Made by a program: the position numbers and the translations under genes. The notes below the pieces were generated by a model, which worked only from the letters and a program-made list of their open reading frames with translations, made no database searches and was not told the DNA's origin. A stretch of 64,000 nucleotides of DNA from contig NZ_CP073720.1 in the NCBI RefSeq assembly GCF_025137375.1, positions 8,394,501 to 8,458,500 of the forward strand, given 5' to 3'. Positions 52,668 to 62,609 of the stretch are shown here, piece by piece. Numbering within the stretch: the first letter of the stretch is position 1; each line of letters starts with the position of its first letter. The DNA comes from Dactylosporangium fulvum (GTDB lineage Bacteria > Actinomycetota > Actinomycetes > Mycobacteriales > Micromonosporaceae).

Positions 52668-53891
52668 GTGACTGAGATCGGCAAGGGCAGCAAAGACGCC
52701 ATCGCAGGGATCCGTGAGGTCGAAGGAGGAGGCGTGGCGCAGGTTCGAGCCGGCGGCCCGGAAGAGATTCGTCCGTTCCGGGTCTCGGTGCCACAGGAGG
52801 CCGTCGACGAGCTGCACTTTCGGCTGCGACGAGCGCTCTGGCCGAACGAGCTTTCCGGCGTCGGCGACTCGTACGGGGTGCCGCGGAGCAGGGTCGAAGA
52901 GCTTGCCGCCTACTGGCTCGAGCAGTTCGACTGGCGCGCCGTCGAGGAACGCCTCAACAGCCACCCGCAGTTTGTCACCGAGATCGACGGCGAACAGATC
53001 CACTTCCTGCACGTCCGCTCACCCAAGCTTGACGCCACGCCCCTGATGCTCACCCACGGCTGGCCCGGCTCCGTCGTCGAGTATCTCGACGTCATCGAGC
53101 CGCTCTCGAAGGAGTTTCACCTGGTCATCCCGTCGTTGCCGGGCTTCGGGTTCTCCGGCCCGACCCGCGGCACGGGCTGGAACAGGTACCGCACCGCCCG
53201 GGCCTGGAACGAGCTGATGCGCCGCCTCGGGTACGAGCGGTTCGGCGCCGTCGGCAACGACGCCGGCTCGATGATCGCCCCCGAACAGGGCCGCGACGCC
53301 CCGGACCGGGTGATCGGCGTCCACGTCACGCAGCTGTTCTCGTTCCCCAGCGGTGACCCCGCCGAGTTCGCGAAGCTCACCGAGACCGACCACAAGGCCC
53401 TGGCCAAGCTCCAGTGGTTCCACGAAAACCTGATGTCGTTCAACACGCTGCACAGCCAGCAGCCGCAGACCCTGGCCTTCGCGCTCGCCGACTCCCCCAC
53501 CGGCCTGCTGGCGTGGAACTCGCAGCTGTTCGGCGGCAGCCTCGACCCCGACTTCATCCTCGCCAACGTGTCGATCTACTGGTTCACCGGCACCGCCGCC
53601 TCGGCGGCCCGGTTCTACTACGAGGACGCGCACGCCGACGAGCCGCCGGTGGGCCCGACCACCGTCCCGACGGGGCTCGCGATGTTCGCCGGCGACTTCG
53701 AGTCGATCCGCCCGTTCGCGGAGCGGGACCACGCGAACATCGTCCAGTGGCACACGTACGACCCGGGCGCCCCCGCCTTCGGCGGCCGTGACGCGGGTGG
53801 CCACTACGCCGCGCACGAGGCGACGAACCTGCTCGTCGATGACATCCACGGCTTCTTCAGCGGCCTGAGCACGAGCTCGCCGCGGGTCTGA
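52668..53891 (+). CDS. Epoxide hydrolase family protein (EHN domain, alpha/beta hydrolase)
   Basis: The 407 residues have an N-terminal EHN segment (about 35-140; IRPFRVSVPQEAVDELHFRL then WPNE) and an alpha/beta hydrolase core. The oxyanion motif is THGWPGSVVEY, the nucleophile Asp lies in AVGNDAGSMIAPE (GNDAGS where many members have GGDWGS), and the base His in DAGGHYAAHE. GTG at 52668 follows GGAGGGG. The physiological epoxide is unknown. Confidence 0.9.
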   Translation: MTEIGKGSKDAIAGIREVEGGGVAQVRAGGPEEIRPFRVSVPQEAVDELHFRLRRALWPNELSGVGDSYGVPRSRVEELAAYWLEQFDWRAVEERLNSHPQFVTEIDGEQIHFLHVRSPKLDATPLMLTHGWPGSVVEYLDVIEPLSKEFHLVIPSLPGFGFSGPTRGTGWNRYRTARAWNELMRRLGYERFGAVGNDAGSMIAPEQGRDAPDRVIGVHVTQLFSFPSGDPAEFAKLTETDHKALAKLQWFHENLMSFNTLHSQQPQTLAFALADSPTGLLAWNSQLFGGSLDPDFILANVSIYWFTGTAASAARFYYEDAHADEPPVGPTTVPTGLAMFAGDFESIRPFAERDHANIVQWHTYDPGAPAFGGRDAGGHYAAHEATNLLVDDIHGFFSGLSTSSPRV

Positions 53892-53928
53892 ATGGAACTC
53901 GTCGTGCCACGGCCCCGCTCTGCTCGGC

Positions 53929-53934
53929 TACGCT
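53929..53934 (+). promoter_or_regulatory. -10 box of a probable leaderless transcript (Lon-domain gene)
   Basis: TACGCT ends six bases before the GTG at 53941. Confidence 0.45.
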
Positions 53935-53940
53935 TCGCCC

Positions 53941-54780
53941 GTGGAGGCAGCGAACGAACCGGAGCCCGACGGACCGGAATCGAACGGGCCCGAATCGCAC
54001 GACCCTCGATCGAACCAGCCGGGGTCGGACGGGCCGGCGTCCGACCGCCCGGAGGGCCCGGAACAGGACGGACGCACCCTCCTACCCCTCTTCCCGCTCG
54101 GCACGGTGCTGTTCCCCGGGCTGGTCCTGCCGCTGCACGTGTTCGAGCCCCGGTACCGCACGCTGGTGCAGCACCTCACCGACCTGCCCGCGAACTTGCC
54201 GCGCGAGTTCGGTGTGGTGGCGATCCGGCGCGGCTGGGAGGTGGGACGCCAGACCGAGTCGGCGGACGCCTCGATCACGGCGGGCGAGTCGCTCTCGCTC
54301 TACGAGATCGGGTGCGCCGCCGAGGTCCGGCAGATCACCGAGCTGCCCGACGGCCGGTTCGACCTGATGACCGTCGGGCGCCGCCGGTTCCGGCTGCTCG
54401 GCCTGGCCCGCAACGACGCGCCGTACCTGACCGGCGAGATCGAGTGGCTGCCGGAGCCGAAGGGCGAGCCGGAGCGTGAGGGCGAGCTGGCCGCGGGGGT
54501 GCTGGCCGCTTTCCAGCAGTACCTCCGGGTCATCCGCCGCACCGACGAGGACGACGACGGCGAGCAGATGCCCGACGACCCGACGGTGCTGTCCCACCTC
54601 GTCGCGGCGACGGCCTCGCTGACGCTGGAGGACCGGCAGGCCCTGCTGGCGGAGCCGGACACGATCAGCCGGCTCAAGGCCGAGCGCTCCCTGCTGCGCC
54701 GGGAGGCCGCCCTGCTCGGCCAGGTCCGCGCCGTCCCGGTCGCGCTGACGGAACTCGCGGTCCCGGCCAGCCCCAACTGA
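53941..54780 (+). CDS. Lon N-terminal-domain protein (PF02190 type)
   Basis: The 279 residues have a disordered N-terminal part (about 1-40, ESNGPESHDPRSNQPGS-like) followed by a Lon substrate-binding domain (LLPLFPLGTVLFPGLVLPLH then VFEPRYRTLV). The ATPase and protease domains are absent. Stand-alone members are common in actinobacteria and their role is unclear. The C-terminal helices (LEDRQALLAEPDTISRLKAE) match the domain's helical end. Confidence 0.85.
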   Translation: MEAANEPEPDGPESNGPESHDPRSNQPGSDGPASDRPEGPEQDGRTLLPLFPLGTVLFPGLVLPLHVFEPRYRTLVQHLTDLPANLPREFGVVAIRRGWEVGRQTESADASITAGESLSLYEIGCAAEVRQITELPDGRFDLMTVGRRRFRLLGLARNDAPYLTGEIEWLPEPKGEPEREGELAAGVLAAFQQYLRVIRRTDEDDDGEQMPDDPTVLSHLVAATASLTLEDRQALLAEPDTISRLKAERSLLRREAALLGQVRAVPVALTELAVPASPN

Positions 54781-54837
54781 AGGCCCCGATCAGAGGCCCA
54801 ACTGACAGGTCCCGGCTGACAGGCGCGAGCCGACGGC

Positions 54838-55779
54838 CTACGACAGCGTCAGCGCGGGCAGGTCACGCTGCACGAACGCGTCGAGCACCGTGGACGGGCC
54901 GGCGACGGTTGCCTCGACCCGCACCATCCGGCCGGTCGCCGTCACGTCGACGTCCCGGAACAGTTCGGCGTACGGGGTGTCGGGCGCACTCCGGGACCTG
55001 CCGGACGAATACGCCGTGCGCTGCCGCTGCGCCGCCGCGGTGGCCGAGGCGTCGGAGTCCCACGACGAGCACACGACCGCCCGGATCTTCCCGCCGGCGG
55101 ACGGGCGGGGCACACCCACGGCGACCGGGCCCGCCAGCTCTGCCAGCACGACGTCACCCAGGCAGTCGGCGAGACTCCGGACGGCCGGGTCCGCCGCGAG
55201 CGACTTCCCGGGATCCGTGACGACGTCGGTCAGCGGCGCCGTGTCACTGCCGACGAGCATCTCGTCGCCCGCCAGCCGGACCTGCGGCAGCAGGCTCTTC
55301 GCGCCGATCACCTCGGCGTCGGCGGACTGCTTCGGGGCGACCAGCCGGTCCCCGTCGGCCGTCCAGCCCTTCGCCGTCAGCGCGGACCGGATCTTCGACG
55401 CGTCCTGGCCGCCCGCGAGGACCACCAGCCGGCCCGGGCTCTCGCCCGCGGTGACGGCGTAGCGGGCCTGGCCGTTGCGGAGCCCGAACTCGCCCTGCAG
55501 TTCGAGCATGACGAGGTCCTGGGATCCGTACCCGGCCATCTCCTCCCACATGTTGCCGATCTTCCGAATGGCGTCGTTGTCGGAGAACCGCACGTGCCGG
55601 CGGCTGTACTCGGTGGCGGCGATCCGGCCGAGTGCGGTGACGAGCGTGGTACCCGCCGCGGAGGAGGCGGCCGGCGGCGCCCCGGTCGACGACCCGGCCT
55701 GCGGGGCGGACGGTGACGACGAGCAGGCCGTCAGCGAGAGGCCCAGAGCAGCGACAACAACGGCGCGGAAGCGGATCAC
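54838..55779 (-). CDS. Lipoprotein of unknown function
   Basis: The 313 residues start with a signal and the lipobox LTAC, then a Ser/Ala/Pro linker. The mature part has repeated modest-hydrophobicity strands (RLVVLAGGQDASKIRSALTA, VRLAGDEMLVGSDTA) and no recognised enzyme motif. Only two Cys occur after the lipobox (ADCLGD and AVVCSSWD), and they may form a disulfide. GTG at 55779 follows a TAGGCT -10 box and is preferred to the ATG at 55818. Confidence 0.7.
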   Translation of the reverse strand: MIRFRAVVVAALGLSLTACSSSPSAPQAGSSTGAPPAASSAAGTTLVTALGRIAATEYSRRHVRFSDNDAIRKIGNMWEEMAGYGSQDLVMLELQGEFGLRNGQARYAVTAGESPGRLVVLAGGQDASKIRSALTAKGWTADGDRLVAPKQSADAEVIGAKSLLPQVRLAGDEMLVGSDTAPLTDVVTDPGKSLAADPAVRSLADCLGDVVLAELAGPVAVGVPRPSAGGKIRAVVCSSWDSDASATAAAQRQRTAYSSGRSRSAPDTPYAELFRDVDVTATGRMVRVEATVAGPSTVLDAFVQRDLPALTLS

Positions 55780-55820
55780 GGGCGAGAAGCCTAAAGGCAA
55801 CCGCCGCATCCGGCACAATG

Positions 55821-56675
55821 TCAGCGCTGCTCCGGGTCACGGGTGGGCGGCGGCGGACCGAAGATCGGGTCGGGCGGCGCCGACGGCAGACCGAAAGCCG
55901 AGCCGGACGCCGACGGGCCAAAAGCCGGACCGGACGGCGGCGGACCGAAACCCGAGCCGGACGGCGGCGGACCGAAAACCGGACCGGACGGCCCGGTGAA
56001 CCCCTGCGGATGCGGCTGGGCGGCGGCGTCGGGGGCCGGGTCGAGATACTCCGGCGGCATCGTCTCGTAGCGGAGCGTCGGCGAGGCGTGGAAGCCGGCG
56101 AGTCCGGTGTAGACGGCGGCGGCGGCCAGCGCCTGGATGAGCATCGTGCCGCGGGCCCACGGAATGAAGCCGAGCAGCAGGCCCGACTCGCCGGTGCGCA
56201 ACTTGACCGGGCGGAGGATGCGGGTGTCCTTGGGGGCGTGCTCGACCAGGTCGAGGTAGTGGGCGTAGCCGATCTTGTTGCCGAGCCAGGCGGCCAGGAC
56301 CGAGGCGGCGGCCGACCCGATCACCAGGCCACCCAGCATGATCGGCCCGCGCTGGCGGCGGAAGACCAGCCAGGCGACGACCGCGACCACGGCACCCATC
56401 ACGAGCGCGATGATGATGAACCAGCCGTCGTCGGCCCAGTATCCCTCCGGTTCACCCTCCACCGGGTAGGGGCCGAAGTCGGTCTGCACCAGCTCGACCT
56501 TGGGCGCGACGACCGACCAGAGCAGACCGACGGGTGCGCCGAGGGCGGCGACGGCCGCGGCGGCGATGAGCGCGAACAGCAACTCGTTGCCCAGCGAGGT
56601 GCGCCTGGCCGGCGGGGGTCCGCCGAGCGCCGGGTCGCCGATCGGCTCAATCGGGGCGATGCTCACGAACCCCAT
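55821..56675 (-). CDS. DUF2567-like membrane protein with a Gly/Pro-rich repeat tail
   Basis: The 284 residues have four membrane segments (about 28-52, 85-105, 113-128 and 172-190) resembling actinobacterial DUF2567 proteins. From about 225 a nine-residue tandem repeat follows: FGPPPSGSG, FGPPPSGPA, FGPSASGSA, FGLPSAPPD. A GTG at 56666 is an alternative start with a weak -10 before it. The 5' end overlaps the dnaE end by 29 bases. Confidence 0.75.
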   Translation of the reverse strand: MGFVSIAPIEPIGDPALGGPPPARRTSLGNELLFALIAAAAVAALGAPVGLLWSVVAPKVELVQTDFGPYPVEGEPEGYWADDGWFIIIALVMGAVVAVVAWLVFRRQRGPIMLGGLVIGSAAASVLAAWLGNKIGYAHYLDLVEHAPKDTRILRPVKLRTGESGLLLGFIPWARGTMLIQALAAAAVYTGLAGFHASPTLRYETMPPEYLDPAPDAAAQPHPQGFTGPSGPVFGPPPSGSGFGPPPSGPAFGPSASGSAFGLPSAPPDPIFGPPPPTRDPEQR

Positions 56676-59600
56676 CCTGCCAGCGCCCGCCGTCAGCCCG
56701 CCAAGGAGCCCGGGCCGAGGAGTCCTTCGACGCGGTCAGGTCGGGCAGCCGCAGGTCCGTCGCCATCAGGCGGGGCGATTCCTCGCGGCGGTCCACCCGG
56801 CCCTTGACGGCGACGACGGCGTCCTCGGTGACGTATTGGCCGACCAACTCGTACGTGTCGGGGAAGAACATCACCTCGATCGACCCGTCGAGGTCCTCCA
56901 GCGCGGCCGACGCCCACGGGCGCCCCTGCCTGGTGACCCGGCGCTGGACGCCGGAGAGGATGCCGGCGACGGTGACGACCGTGCCGTCGGGGACGGTGCC
57001 TTCCTCGGCGAGCGCGGCGACCGAGCGGTCGGCGGCCCGCCGCAGGACGTGCTCCAGGCCGCGCAGCGGATGGTCCGAGACATACAGGCCGAGCATCTCC
57101 CGCTCGAACGCCAGCCGCTCCGCCTTGTCCCAGTCGGCGGCCGGGATCGGCGGGTCGACCGCGAGCCCGGACCCGACGGCGTCGCCGCCGAAGAGGTCGA
57201 ACTGGCCGGCGGCCTCGTTGCGCTTGGTCTCCAGGACCGCGTCGATCGCGTCGGCGTGGACGGTGAGCAGGCCGCGGCGGGAGTGGCCGAACGAGTCGAA
57301 GGCGCCCGCCTTGATCAGCGACTCGATCGTCTTCCTGTTGCAGACGACCTGGTCGACCTTGCGCAGAAAGTCGAAGAAGTCGGTGTAGGCGCCCTTCTCG
57401 CGGCGCGACCGGATGATCGACCCGACGACGTTGGCGCCGACGTTGCGCACCGCGCCGAGGCCGAAGCGGATGTCGGCGCCGACGGCCGAGAACCGGCCCT
57501 GCGACTCGTTGACGTCGGGCGGCAGGACCCGGATCCCCATGTGCCGGCTCTCCGCGAGGTAGACCGCCGACCGGTCCTTGTCGTCGGCGACCGAGGTGAG
57601 CAGGGCGCTCATGTACTCGGCCGGGTAGTTGGCCTTGAGGTAGGCCGTCCAGTACGACACCAGGCCGTATGCCGCGCTGTGCGCCTTGTTGAACGCGTAG
57701 TCGGAGAACGGGACCAGGATGTCCCACAGCGTGCGGATCGCGTCGGCGGAGTAGCCGCGCTCGCGCATGCCGGCCGAGAACGGGCCGAACTCCTTGTCGA
57801 GGATCTCCTTCTTCTTCTTGCCCATCGCCCGGCGCAGCAGGTCGGCGGCGCCGAGCGAGTAGCCGGCGACCCGCTGCGCGATCGCCATGACCTGCTCCTG
57901 GTAGACGATCAGGCCGTAGGTCTCGTCGAGGATGTCGGCGAGCGGCTCCGCCAGCTCCGGGTGGATCGGCACGACCGGGCGCCGGCCGTTTTTGCGGTCG
58001 GCGTATTCGTGGTGCGCGTCGGCACCCATCGGGCCCGGCCGGTAGAGCGCGCCGACGGCGGAGATGTCCGCGAAGGTGTCCGGCGCCATCGAGCGGAGCA
58101 GGGCGCGCATCGGCCCGCCGTCGAACTGGAACACGCCGAGTGTGTCGCCGCGCGACAGCAGCTCATACGTCGGCTTGTCGTCGAGGGGCAGGTCCTCCAG
58201 CACGAGGCCGACGCCCCGGTTGAGCCGGACGGCCTCGACGGCGTCGTCCAGGATCGTGAGGTTGCGCAGGCCGAGGAAGTCCATCTTCAGCAGGCCCATG
58301 GCCTCGCAGGCGCCCATGTCCCACTGGGTGATGATCGCGCCGTCCTGTTCACGCTTCTGGATCGGCAGCACGTCGATCAGCGGCTCCCGGGACAGGATCA
58401 CTCCGGCGGCGTGCACGCCCCACTGCCGCTTGAGCCCTTCGAGCCCTCTGGCGGTGTCGACGACCGACCGCACGTCGGGCTCCGTCTCGTAGAGCCGACG
58501 GAACTCCGCCGCCTCCGGATATCGCGGGTGGGCAGGGTCGAAGATGCCGGTCAGCGGCATGTCCCGGCCCAGGACGGCGGGCGGCGTCACCTTGGTGATC
58601 CGGTCGCCGAGCGCGAAGGGGTGGCCGAGCACCCGTGCGGCGTCCTTGATCGCCGCCTTGGCCTTGATCGTGCTGTACGTGATGATCTGCGAGACCCGGT
58701 CGTCGCCGTATTTCTCGGTGGCATACCTGATCATTTCGCCGCGCCGGCGCTCGTCGAAGTCCATGTCGATGTCCGGCAAGGAGACCCGCTCCGGGTTGAG
58801 GAACCGCTCGAACAGCAGCCCGTGCGCGAGCGGGTCGAGGTCGGTGATGCCGAGCGCGTAGGCGATCAGCGCGCCGGCGGCCGAGCCACGGCCCGGCCCG
58901 ACCCGGATGCCCTCCCGCCTGGCGTGGGCGACGAGGTCGGCGACGACGAGGAAGTATCCCGGGAAGCCCATCTGGCCGACCACCGAGAGCTCGTATTCGG
59001 CCTGGCGGGCGTGGTCGGCCGGCACCCCGGCGGGGAACCGGCGGGCCAGCCCGCTCCGGACCTCGGCCCGCAGGTGGGAGTCCTCGGTCTCGCCCTCCGG
59101 GACCGGGAACCGGGGCATGAGGTTGCGCCGGGCGAACACCTCGCCGTAGTCGCCGACCCGCTCGGCGATCAGCAACGTCGCGTCGCAGGCGCCGGGCACC
59201 TCGGCGTCCCAGATCCGGCGCATCTCGGCGGCGGACTTCAGGTAGAAGTCCTTGGCGTCGAGCTTGAACCGCTTGGGGTCGGCGAGCGTCGTGCCGGACT
59301 GCACGCACAGCAGCGCCTCGTGGGCGTCGGCGTCGGACGCGAACGTGTAGTGCAGGTCGTTGGTCGCCACGGCGGTCAGGCCCAGCCGCTTGCCGAGCCG
59401 CAGCAGGTCGTGCCGGACCCTGGCCTCGATCTCCAGTCCGTGGTCCATGAGCTCCAGGAAGAAGTTGTCCGGGCCGAAGACGTCCCGCAGCTCGGCGGCC
59501 ACCGCGCAGGCCCGCTCGAAGTCGCCGATCCGCAGCCAGGTCTGCACCTCACCCGACGGGCAGCCGGTCGTGGCGATCAGTCCCTGCCCATATCGCTGCA

Positions 59601-60012
59601 AGAGATCGCGATCGGCCCGCGGCTTGTAGAAGAAGCCCTCGATGCTCGCCAGCGACGACAGGCGGAAGAGGTTGCGCAGGCCGGCGGCGTCGGCGGCGAG
59701 CAGCGTGAGGTGTGTGTAGGCCCCGCCGCCGGAGACGTCGTTCTCCCCGCCGGCGGCCCAGCGCACGCGTGTGCGGTCGCGCCGGTCGGTGCCGGGTGTC
59801 AGGTAGGCCTCCAGGCCCAGGATCGGCTTGATCCCGGCGCTCGTCGCCTGGTGGAAGAAGTCGAACGCGCCGAACAGGTTGCCGTGGTCGGTCATCGCCA
59901 GCGCCGGCTGACCGAGCCGGGCGGCCGCACCGAACAGCGGCTTCAGCCGCGCCGCACCGTCGAGCATCGAATACTCGGTGTGCACGTGCAGATGTACGAA
60001 CGATTCCCCCAC
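56647..60012 (-). CDS. dnaE: DNA polymerase III alpha subunit (replicative)
   Basis: This is the C-family replicative polymerase, 1121 residues. The PHP domain starts FVHLHVHTEYSMLDGA (about 5-20). The palm carries the catalytic acids in LPDIDMDFDERRRGEM. The finger and tau-binding-side helix-hairpin-helix region follow, and an OB fold closes the protein (VTVAGILSGVQRRVTRQGRP). The C-terminus stops soon after the OB fold (LRLPDLTASKDSS...), some 50 residues shorter than DnaE1 of Streptomyces as I remember it. GTG at 60012 is supported by a -10 box, although the frame is open to 60315. Confidence 0.95.
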   Translation of the reverse strand: MGESFVHLHVHTEYSMLDGAARLKPLFGAAARLGQPALAMTDHGNLFGAFDFFHQATSAGIKPILGLEAYLTPGTDRRDRTRVRWAAGGENDVSGGGAYTHLTLLAADAAGLRNLFRLSSLASIEGFFYKPRADRDLLQRYGQGLIATTGCPSGEVQTWLRIGDFERACAVAAELRDVFGPDNFFLELMDHGLEIEARVRHDLLRLGKRLGLTAVATNDLHYTFASDADAHEALLCVQSGTTLADPKRFKLDAKDFYLKSAAEMRRIWDAEVPGACDATLLIAERVGDYGEVFARRNLMPRFPVPEGETEDSHLRAEVRSGLARRFPAGVPADHARQAEYELSVVGQMGFPGYFLVVADLVAHARREGIRVGPGRGSAAGALIAYALGITDLDPLAHGLLFERFLNPERVSLPDIDMDFDERRRGEMIRYATEKYGDDRVSQIITYSTIKAKAAIKDAARVLGHPFALGDRITKVTPPAVLGRDMPLTGIFDPAHPRYPEAAEFRRLYETEPDVRSVVDTARGLEGLKRQWGVHAAGVILSREPLIDVLPIQKREQDGAIITQWDMGACEAMGLLKMDFLGLRNLTILDDAVEAVRLNRGVGLVLEDLPLDDKPTYELLSRGDTLGVFQFDGGPMRALLRSMAPDTFADISAVGALYRPGPMGADAHHEYADRKNGRRPVVPIHPELAEPLADILDETYGLIVYQEQVMAIAQRVAGYSLGAADLLRRAMGKKKKEILDKEFGPFSAGMRERGYSADAIRTLWDILVPFSDYAFNKAHSAAYGLVSYWTAYLKANYPAEYMSALLTSVADDKDRSAVYLAESRHMGIRVLPPDVNESQGRFSAVGADIRFGLGAVRNVGANVVGSIIRSRREKGAYTDFFDFLRKVDQVVCNRKTIESLIKAGAFDSFGHSRRGLLTVHADAIDAVLETKRNEAAGQFDLFGGDAVGSGLAVDPPIPAADWDKAERLAFEREMLGLYVSDHPLRGLEHVLRRAADRSVAALAEEGTVPDGTVVTVAGILSGVQRRVTRQGRPWASAALEDLDGSIEVMFFPDTYELVGQYVTEDAVVAVKGRVDRREESPRLMATDLRLPDLTASKDSSARAPWRADGGRWQDGVREHRPD

Positions 60013-60019
60013 GCGGTCG

Positions 60020-60025
60020 AACCTA
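60020..60025 (-). promoter_or_regulatory. -10 box of dnaE (leaderless)
   Basis: TAGGTT on the minus strand is followed by seven bases and then the dnaE GTG. Confidence 0.5.
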
Positions 60026-60060
60026 TCGCCGGAGTACGACAGTTTGCGAGACTCCTCACC

Positions 60061-61410
60061 ATGGTCGACCGTGATCGTCTCCACGCGCTGCTGGCCCGCG
60101 AGCGCGCCGCGTTCGAGGCGCGAAACCCGCGCTCCGAAGACGCATATGCGCAGGCCGCGCACCTGTTCGGCAAGGTGCCGATGACCTGGATGAACAAAAC
60201 CGCCGCAGGCTTCCCGCTCTACCTGGCCCACGCCCGCGGCGCGACGGTCACCGACCTCGACGGCCACGAGTACACCGACTTCTGCCTCGGGGACACGGCC
60301 GCGATGGCCGGTCACTCACCGTCACCGGTGACCCGGGCCGTGCACGAGCGGTTCATCACGAGCGGCGGCGCCTGCGCCATGCTCCCCACGACCGACGCCA
60401 CCTGGGTCGGCGCGGAGCTCACCCGCCGTTTCGGCGTCTCCGAGTGGAGCTTCGCGCTGACCGCCACCGACGCCAACCGCTGGGCGATCCGCCTGCTCCG
60501 CGCGCTCACCGGCCGGCCCAAGATCCTCTTCAACAGCTACTGCTACCACGGCTCCGTCGACGAGTCGCTGATCGTGCTGGAGGCCGGCCGGCCGCAGAGC
60601 CGCGCGGGCAATGTCGGCGCGCCGGTCGACGTGACGCTCACCAGCCGGGTCGCCGAGTACAACGACCTCGACGGGCTGGAGCGGGAGCTCGCACACGGCG
60701 ACGTCGCTGCCGTCGTCATGGAACCGGCGCTGACCAACATCGGCATCGTCCTGCCGGAGCCCGGCTACCTCGCCGGCGTGCGGGAGCTGACCCGCCGCTA
60801 CGGCACCTACCTGGTCAACGACGAGACGCACACCTTCTCCGCCGGCCCGGGCGGCGCGACCGGGGCCTGGGGCCTCGAGCCCGACGTCGTAACCATCGGC
60901 AAGGCGATCGGCGGCGGCATCCCCGCGGCCGCGTACGGGCTTTCCGCGGAGATCGCGAGCACGGTCGGTACCATCGAAGATCTTGATCTTGTCGACATGG
61001 GCGGCGTCGGCGGCACCCTGGCCGGCAACGCCCTGTCGGTCGCCGCGACCCGGGCCACGCTGGAGCACGTGCTGACCGACGCGGCGTTCGCCACGATGTC
61101 GGCACTCGCGTCACGGTTCGCCGACGGCGTGCAACGGGTGATCGACGCGCACGGCCTGCCGTGGTCGGTGAGCCGGCTGGGTGCGCGGGTCGAATACCGG
61201 TTCGCCGCGCCGGCGCCGCGGACGGGCACCGGATCGGCCGCCGCCGCGGACGCCGACCTGGAGGACTACCTGCACGTGTTCCTGGCGAACCGGGGCATCC
61301 TGCTCACGCCGTTCCACAACATGGCGCTGATGTCACCGGTCACGACCGAGGAGCAGGTCGACCACCACGAGCAGGTCTTCGCGGAGGCCGTCGCTCAACT
61401 GCGGGCGTAG
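60061..61410 (+). CDS. Class-III aminotransferase (glutamate-1-semialdehyde aminotransferase-like)
   Basis: The 449 residues carry the class-III PLP fold: NKTAAGFPLYLAHARGATVTDLDG at the start region, the cofactor Asp in YLVNDETHTFSAGPGG (D254) and the PLP lysine in TIGKAIGGGIPAAAYG (K281). It differs from housekeeping HemL and has no heme genes nearby, so it may act on another amine or keto acid. It is divergent from dnaE (49 bases) and overlaps the convergent ParA-like gene by 16 bases. Confidence 0.88.
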   Translation: MVDRDRLHALLARERAAFEARNPRSEDAYAQAAHLFGKVPMTWMNKTAAGFPLYLAHARGATVTDLDGHEYTDFCLGDTAAMAGHSPSPVTRAVHERFITSGGACAMLPTTDATWVGAELTRRFGVSEWSFALTATDANRWAIRLLRALTGRPKILFNSYCYHGSVDESLIVLEAGRPQSRAGNVGAPVDVTLTSRVAEYNDLDGLERELAHGDVAAVVMEPALTNIGIVLPEPGYLAGVRELTRRYGTYLVNDETHTFSAGPGGATGAWGLEPDVVTIGKAIGGGIPAAAYGLSAEIASTVGTIEDLDLVDMGGVGGTLAGNALSVAATRATLEHVLTDAAFATMSALASRFADGVQRVIDAHGLPWSVSRLGARVEYRFAAPAPRTGTGSAAAADADLEDYLHVFLANRGILLTPFHNMALMSPVTTEEQVDHHEQVFAEAVAQLRA

Positions 61411-62516
61411 GGATCCATCATCACGGCGGTGGCGCGGAGCCAGGCGCGCTTGGTGGCGGGGGCCAGCATCGGATATTCGATGTTGGACCCGCTCTCCAGC
61501 GCCGGGTCGTAGGGCACCACGACGACGGCCCGCGTGCGGCTGCGGAAGTGGCCGGCGAGGTCGTCGATGAGCGGCGTCGGGTTGGGCGTCGGGCAGGACA
61601 GCAGCGTGACCGCGTTGGCGACCAGTTCCTCCATCCCGGCCTCGTCGAGCAGGTCGAGCATCCAGTCGGCGGTGAACGCGGCGTCCTCGCGCGGCACGCT
61701 GGTGACGACCAGCTGGTCGGCGGTCTGCAGGACGGTCTGCCAGTTGGGGCTCTCGACGTTGTTGCCCGTGTCGACGCAGATCACGTCGTGGGTGCGGCGC
61801 AGCAGTTCGAGAACCCGCCGGACGGTGTGCGGGTCGAGGCGCTGCGCGAAGCGCGGGTTCTCCTCACCGGCGAGCACGTCGTAGGAGCCGTCGGAGGCGT
61901 GCCGCAGGTAGTCGTCGAGAATGTCGTAGAGGTCGTAGCCGGACACGTTCTCGACCCGCACCAGATCGGCGATGAGGTGCCGGATCGTGCGGGCGTGCCG
62001 GGCGCTGCCTGCGCGCAGGCCGAGCGTGCCGCGCAGCTCGTTGTCGTCCCAGGCGATGACACCCTTGCCGCGCACGCTGCCGATCGTCGCGGCGGTCAGC
62101 ACCGTCGCGGTCGTCTTGTGCACCCCGCCCTTCGGATTGGCGAACGCGAACACCTTCGGCGTCGGGATCTCCTGCCGGAGCACCTGCACCATCTGCTCGG
62201 TCGGGTCGGGCGGCCGCTGCTGGTACTCGAACCGTGGCGCGTCGACTCGACGCTGCGCACCGGCGGACCGGGGCGGCGGGTCATACGGGCGGGTGCCGTT
62301 GGGATGCATTGGCTCGTCATCGTAGGGCCGCGACGGCGGATGCGGCGCTGCGGGGCGCTCGAACCTGCCGTCATAGTCGAGATCACCCGGATCCGCTCGG
62401 CCGGACAGGGCCCGGTCGAGCAGGGAGCGCCACCTGGGAGCCGGCTCCGCCGAGCTGTCCCACCTGGCATCGGCCCGCTCTGCCACCCTGGCCCTCCCTC
62501 TCACCCGTGGCGTCAC
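61395..62516 (-). CDS. ParA/MinD-like ATPase with a variant Walker A motif
   Basis: The 373 residues have a disordered Pro/Arg-rich region (about 1-110) before a MinD/ParA-type domain. The deviant Walker A is NPKGGVHKTTATVL: His replaces the central Gly of KGGVGKTT, and the signature Lys residues remain. Then come VIAWDDNELRGTLG (switch I region) and Walker B VICVDTGNNVESPNW. The domain resembles the ATPases near ESX/type VII loci (inference). No parB or parS is nearby. The start may be GTG at 62486. Confidence 0.8.
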   Translation of the reverse strand: MTPRVRGRARVAERADARWDSSAEPAPRWRSLLDRALSGRADPGDLDYDGRFERPAAPHPPSRPYDDEPMHPNGTRPYDPPPRSAGAQRRVDAPRFEYQQRPPDPTEQMVQVLRQEIPTPKVFAFANPKGGVHKTTATVLTAATIGSVRGKGVIAWDDNELRGTLGLRAGSARHARTIRHLIADLVRVENVSGYDLYDILDDYLRHASDGSYDVLAGEENPRFAQRLDPHTVRRVLELLRRTHDVICVDTGNNVESPNWQTVLQTADQLVVTSVPREDAAFTADWMLDLLDEAGMEELVANAVTLLSCPTPNPTPLIDDLAGHFRSRTRAVVVVPYDPALESGSNIEYPMLAPATKRAWLRATAVMMDPYARS

Positions 62517-62609
62517 CCGTACCCCAGGCTACGGATCGAACAGTATTCGGACCACTCCTGCGGGCCCATCCCCTGCATCAACTGCACGACACCCCGAAGG
62601 GATATCGCC

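Noticed and set aside
56500..61410. Plus-strand 1636-codon ORF ending in the class-III aminotransferase
   Set aside because: Its first about 1190 codons are antisense to dnaE; the aminotransferase starts at 60061.
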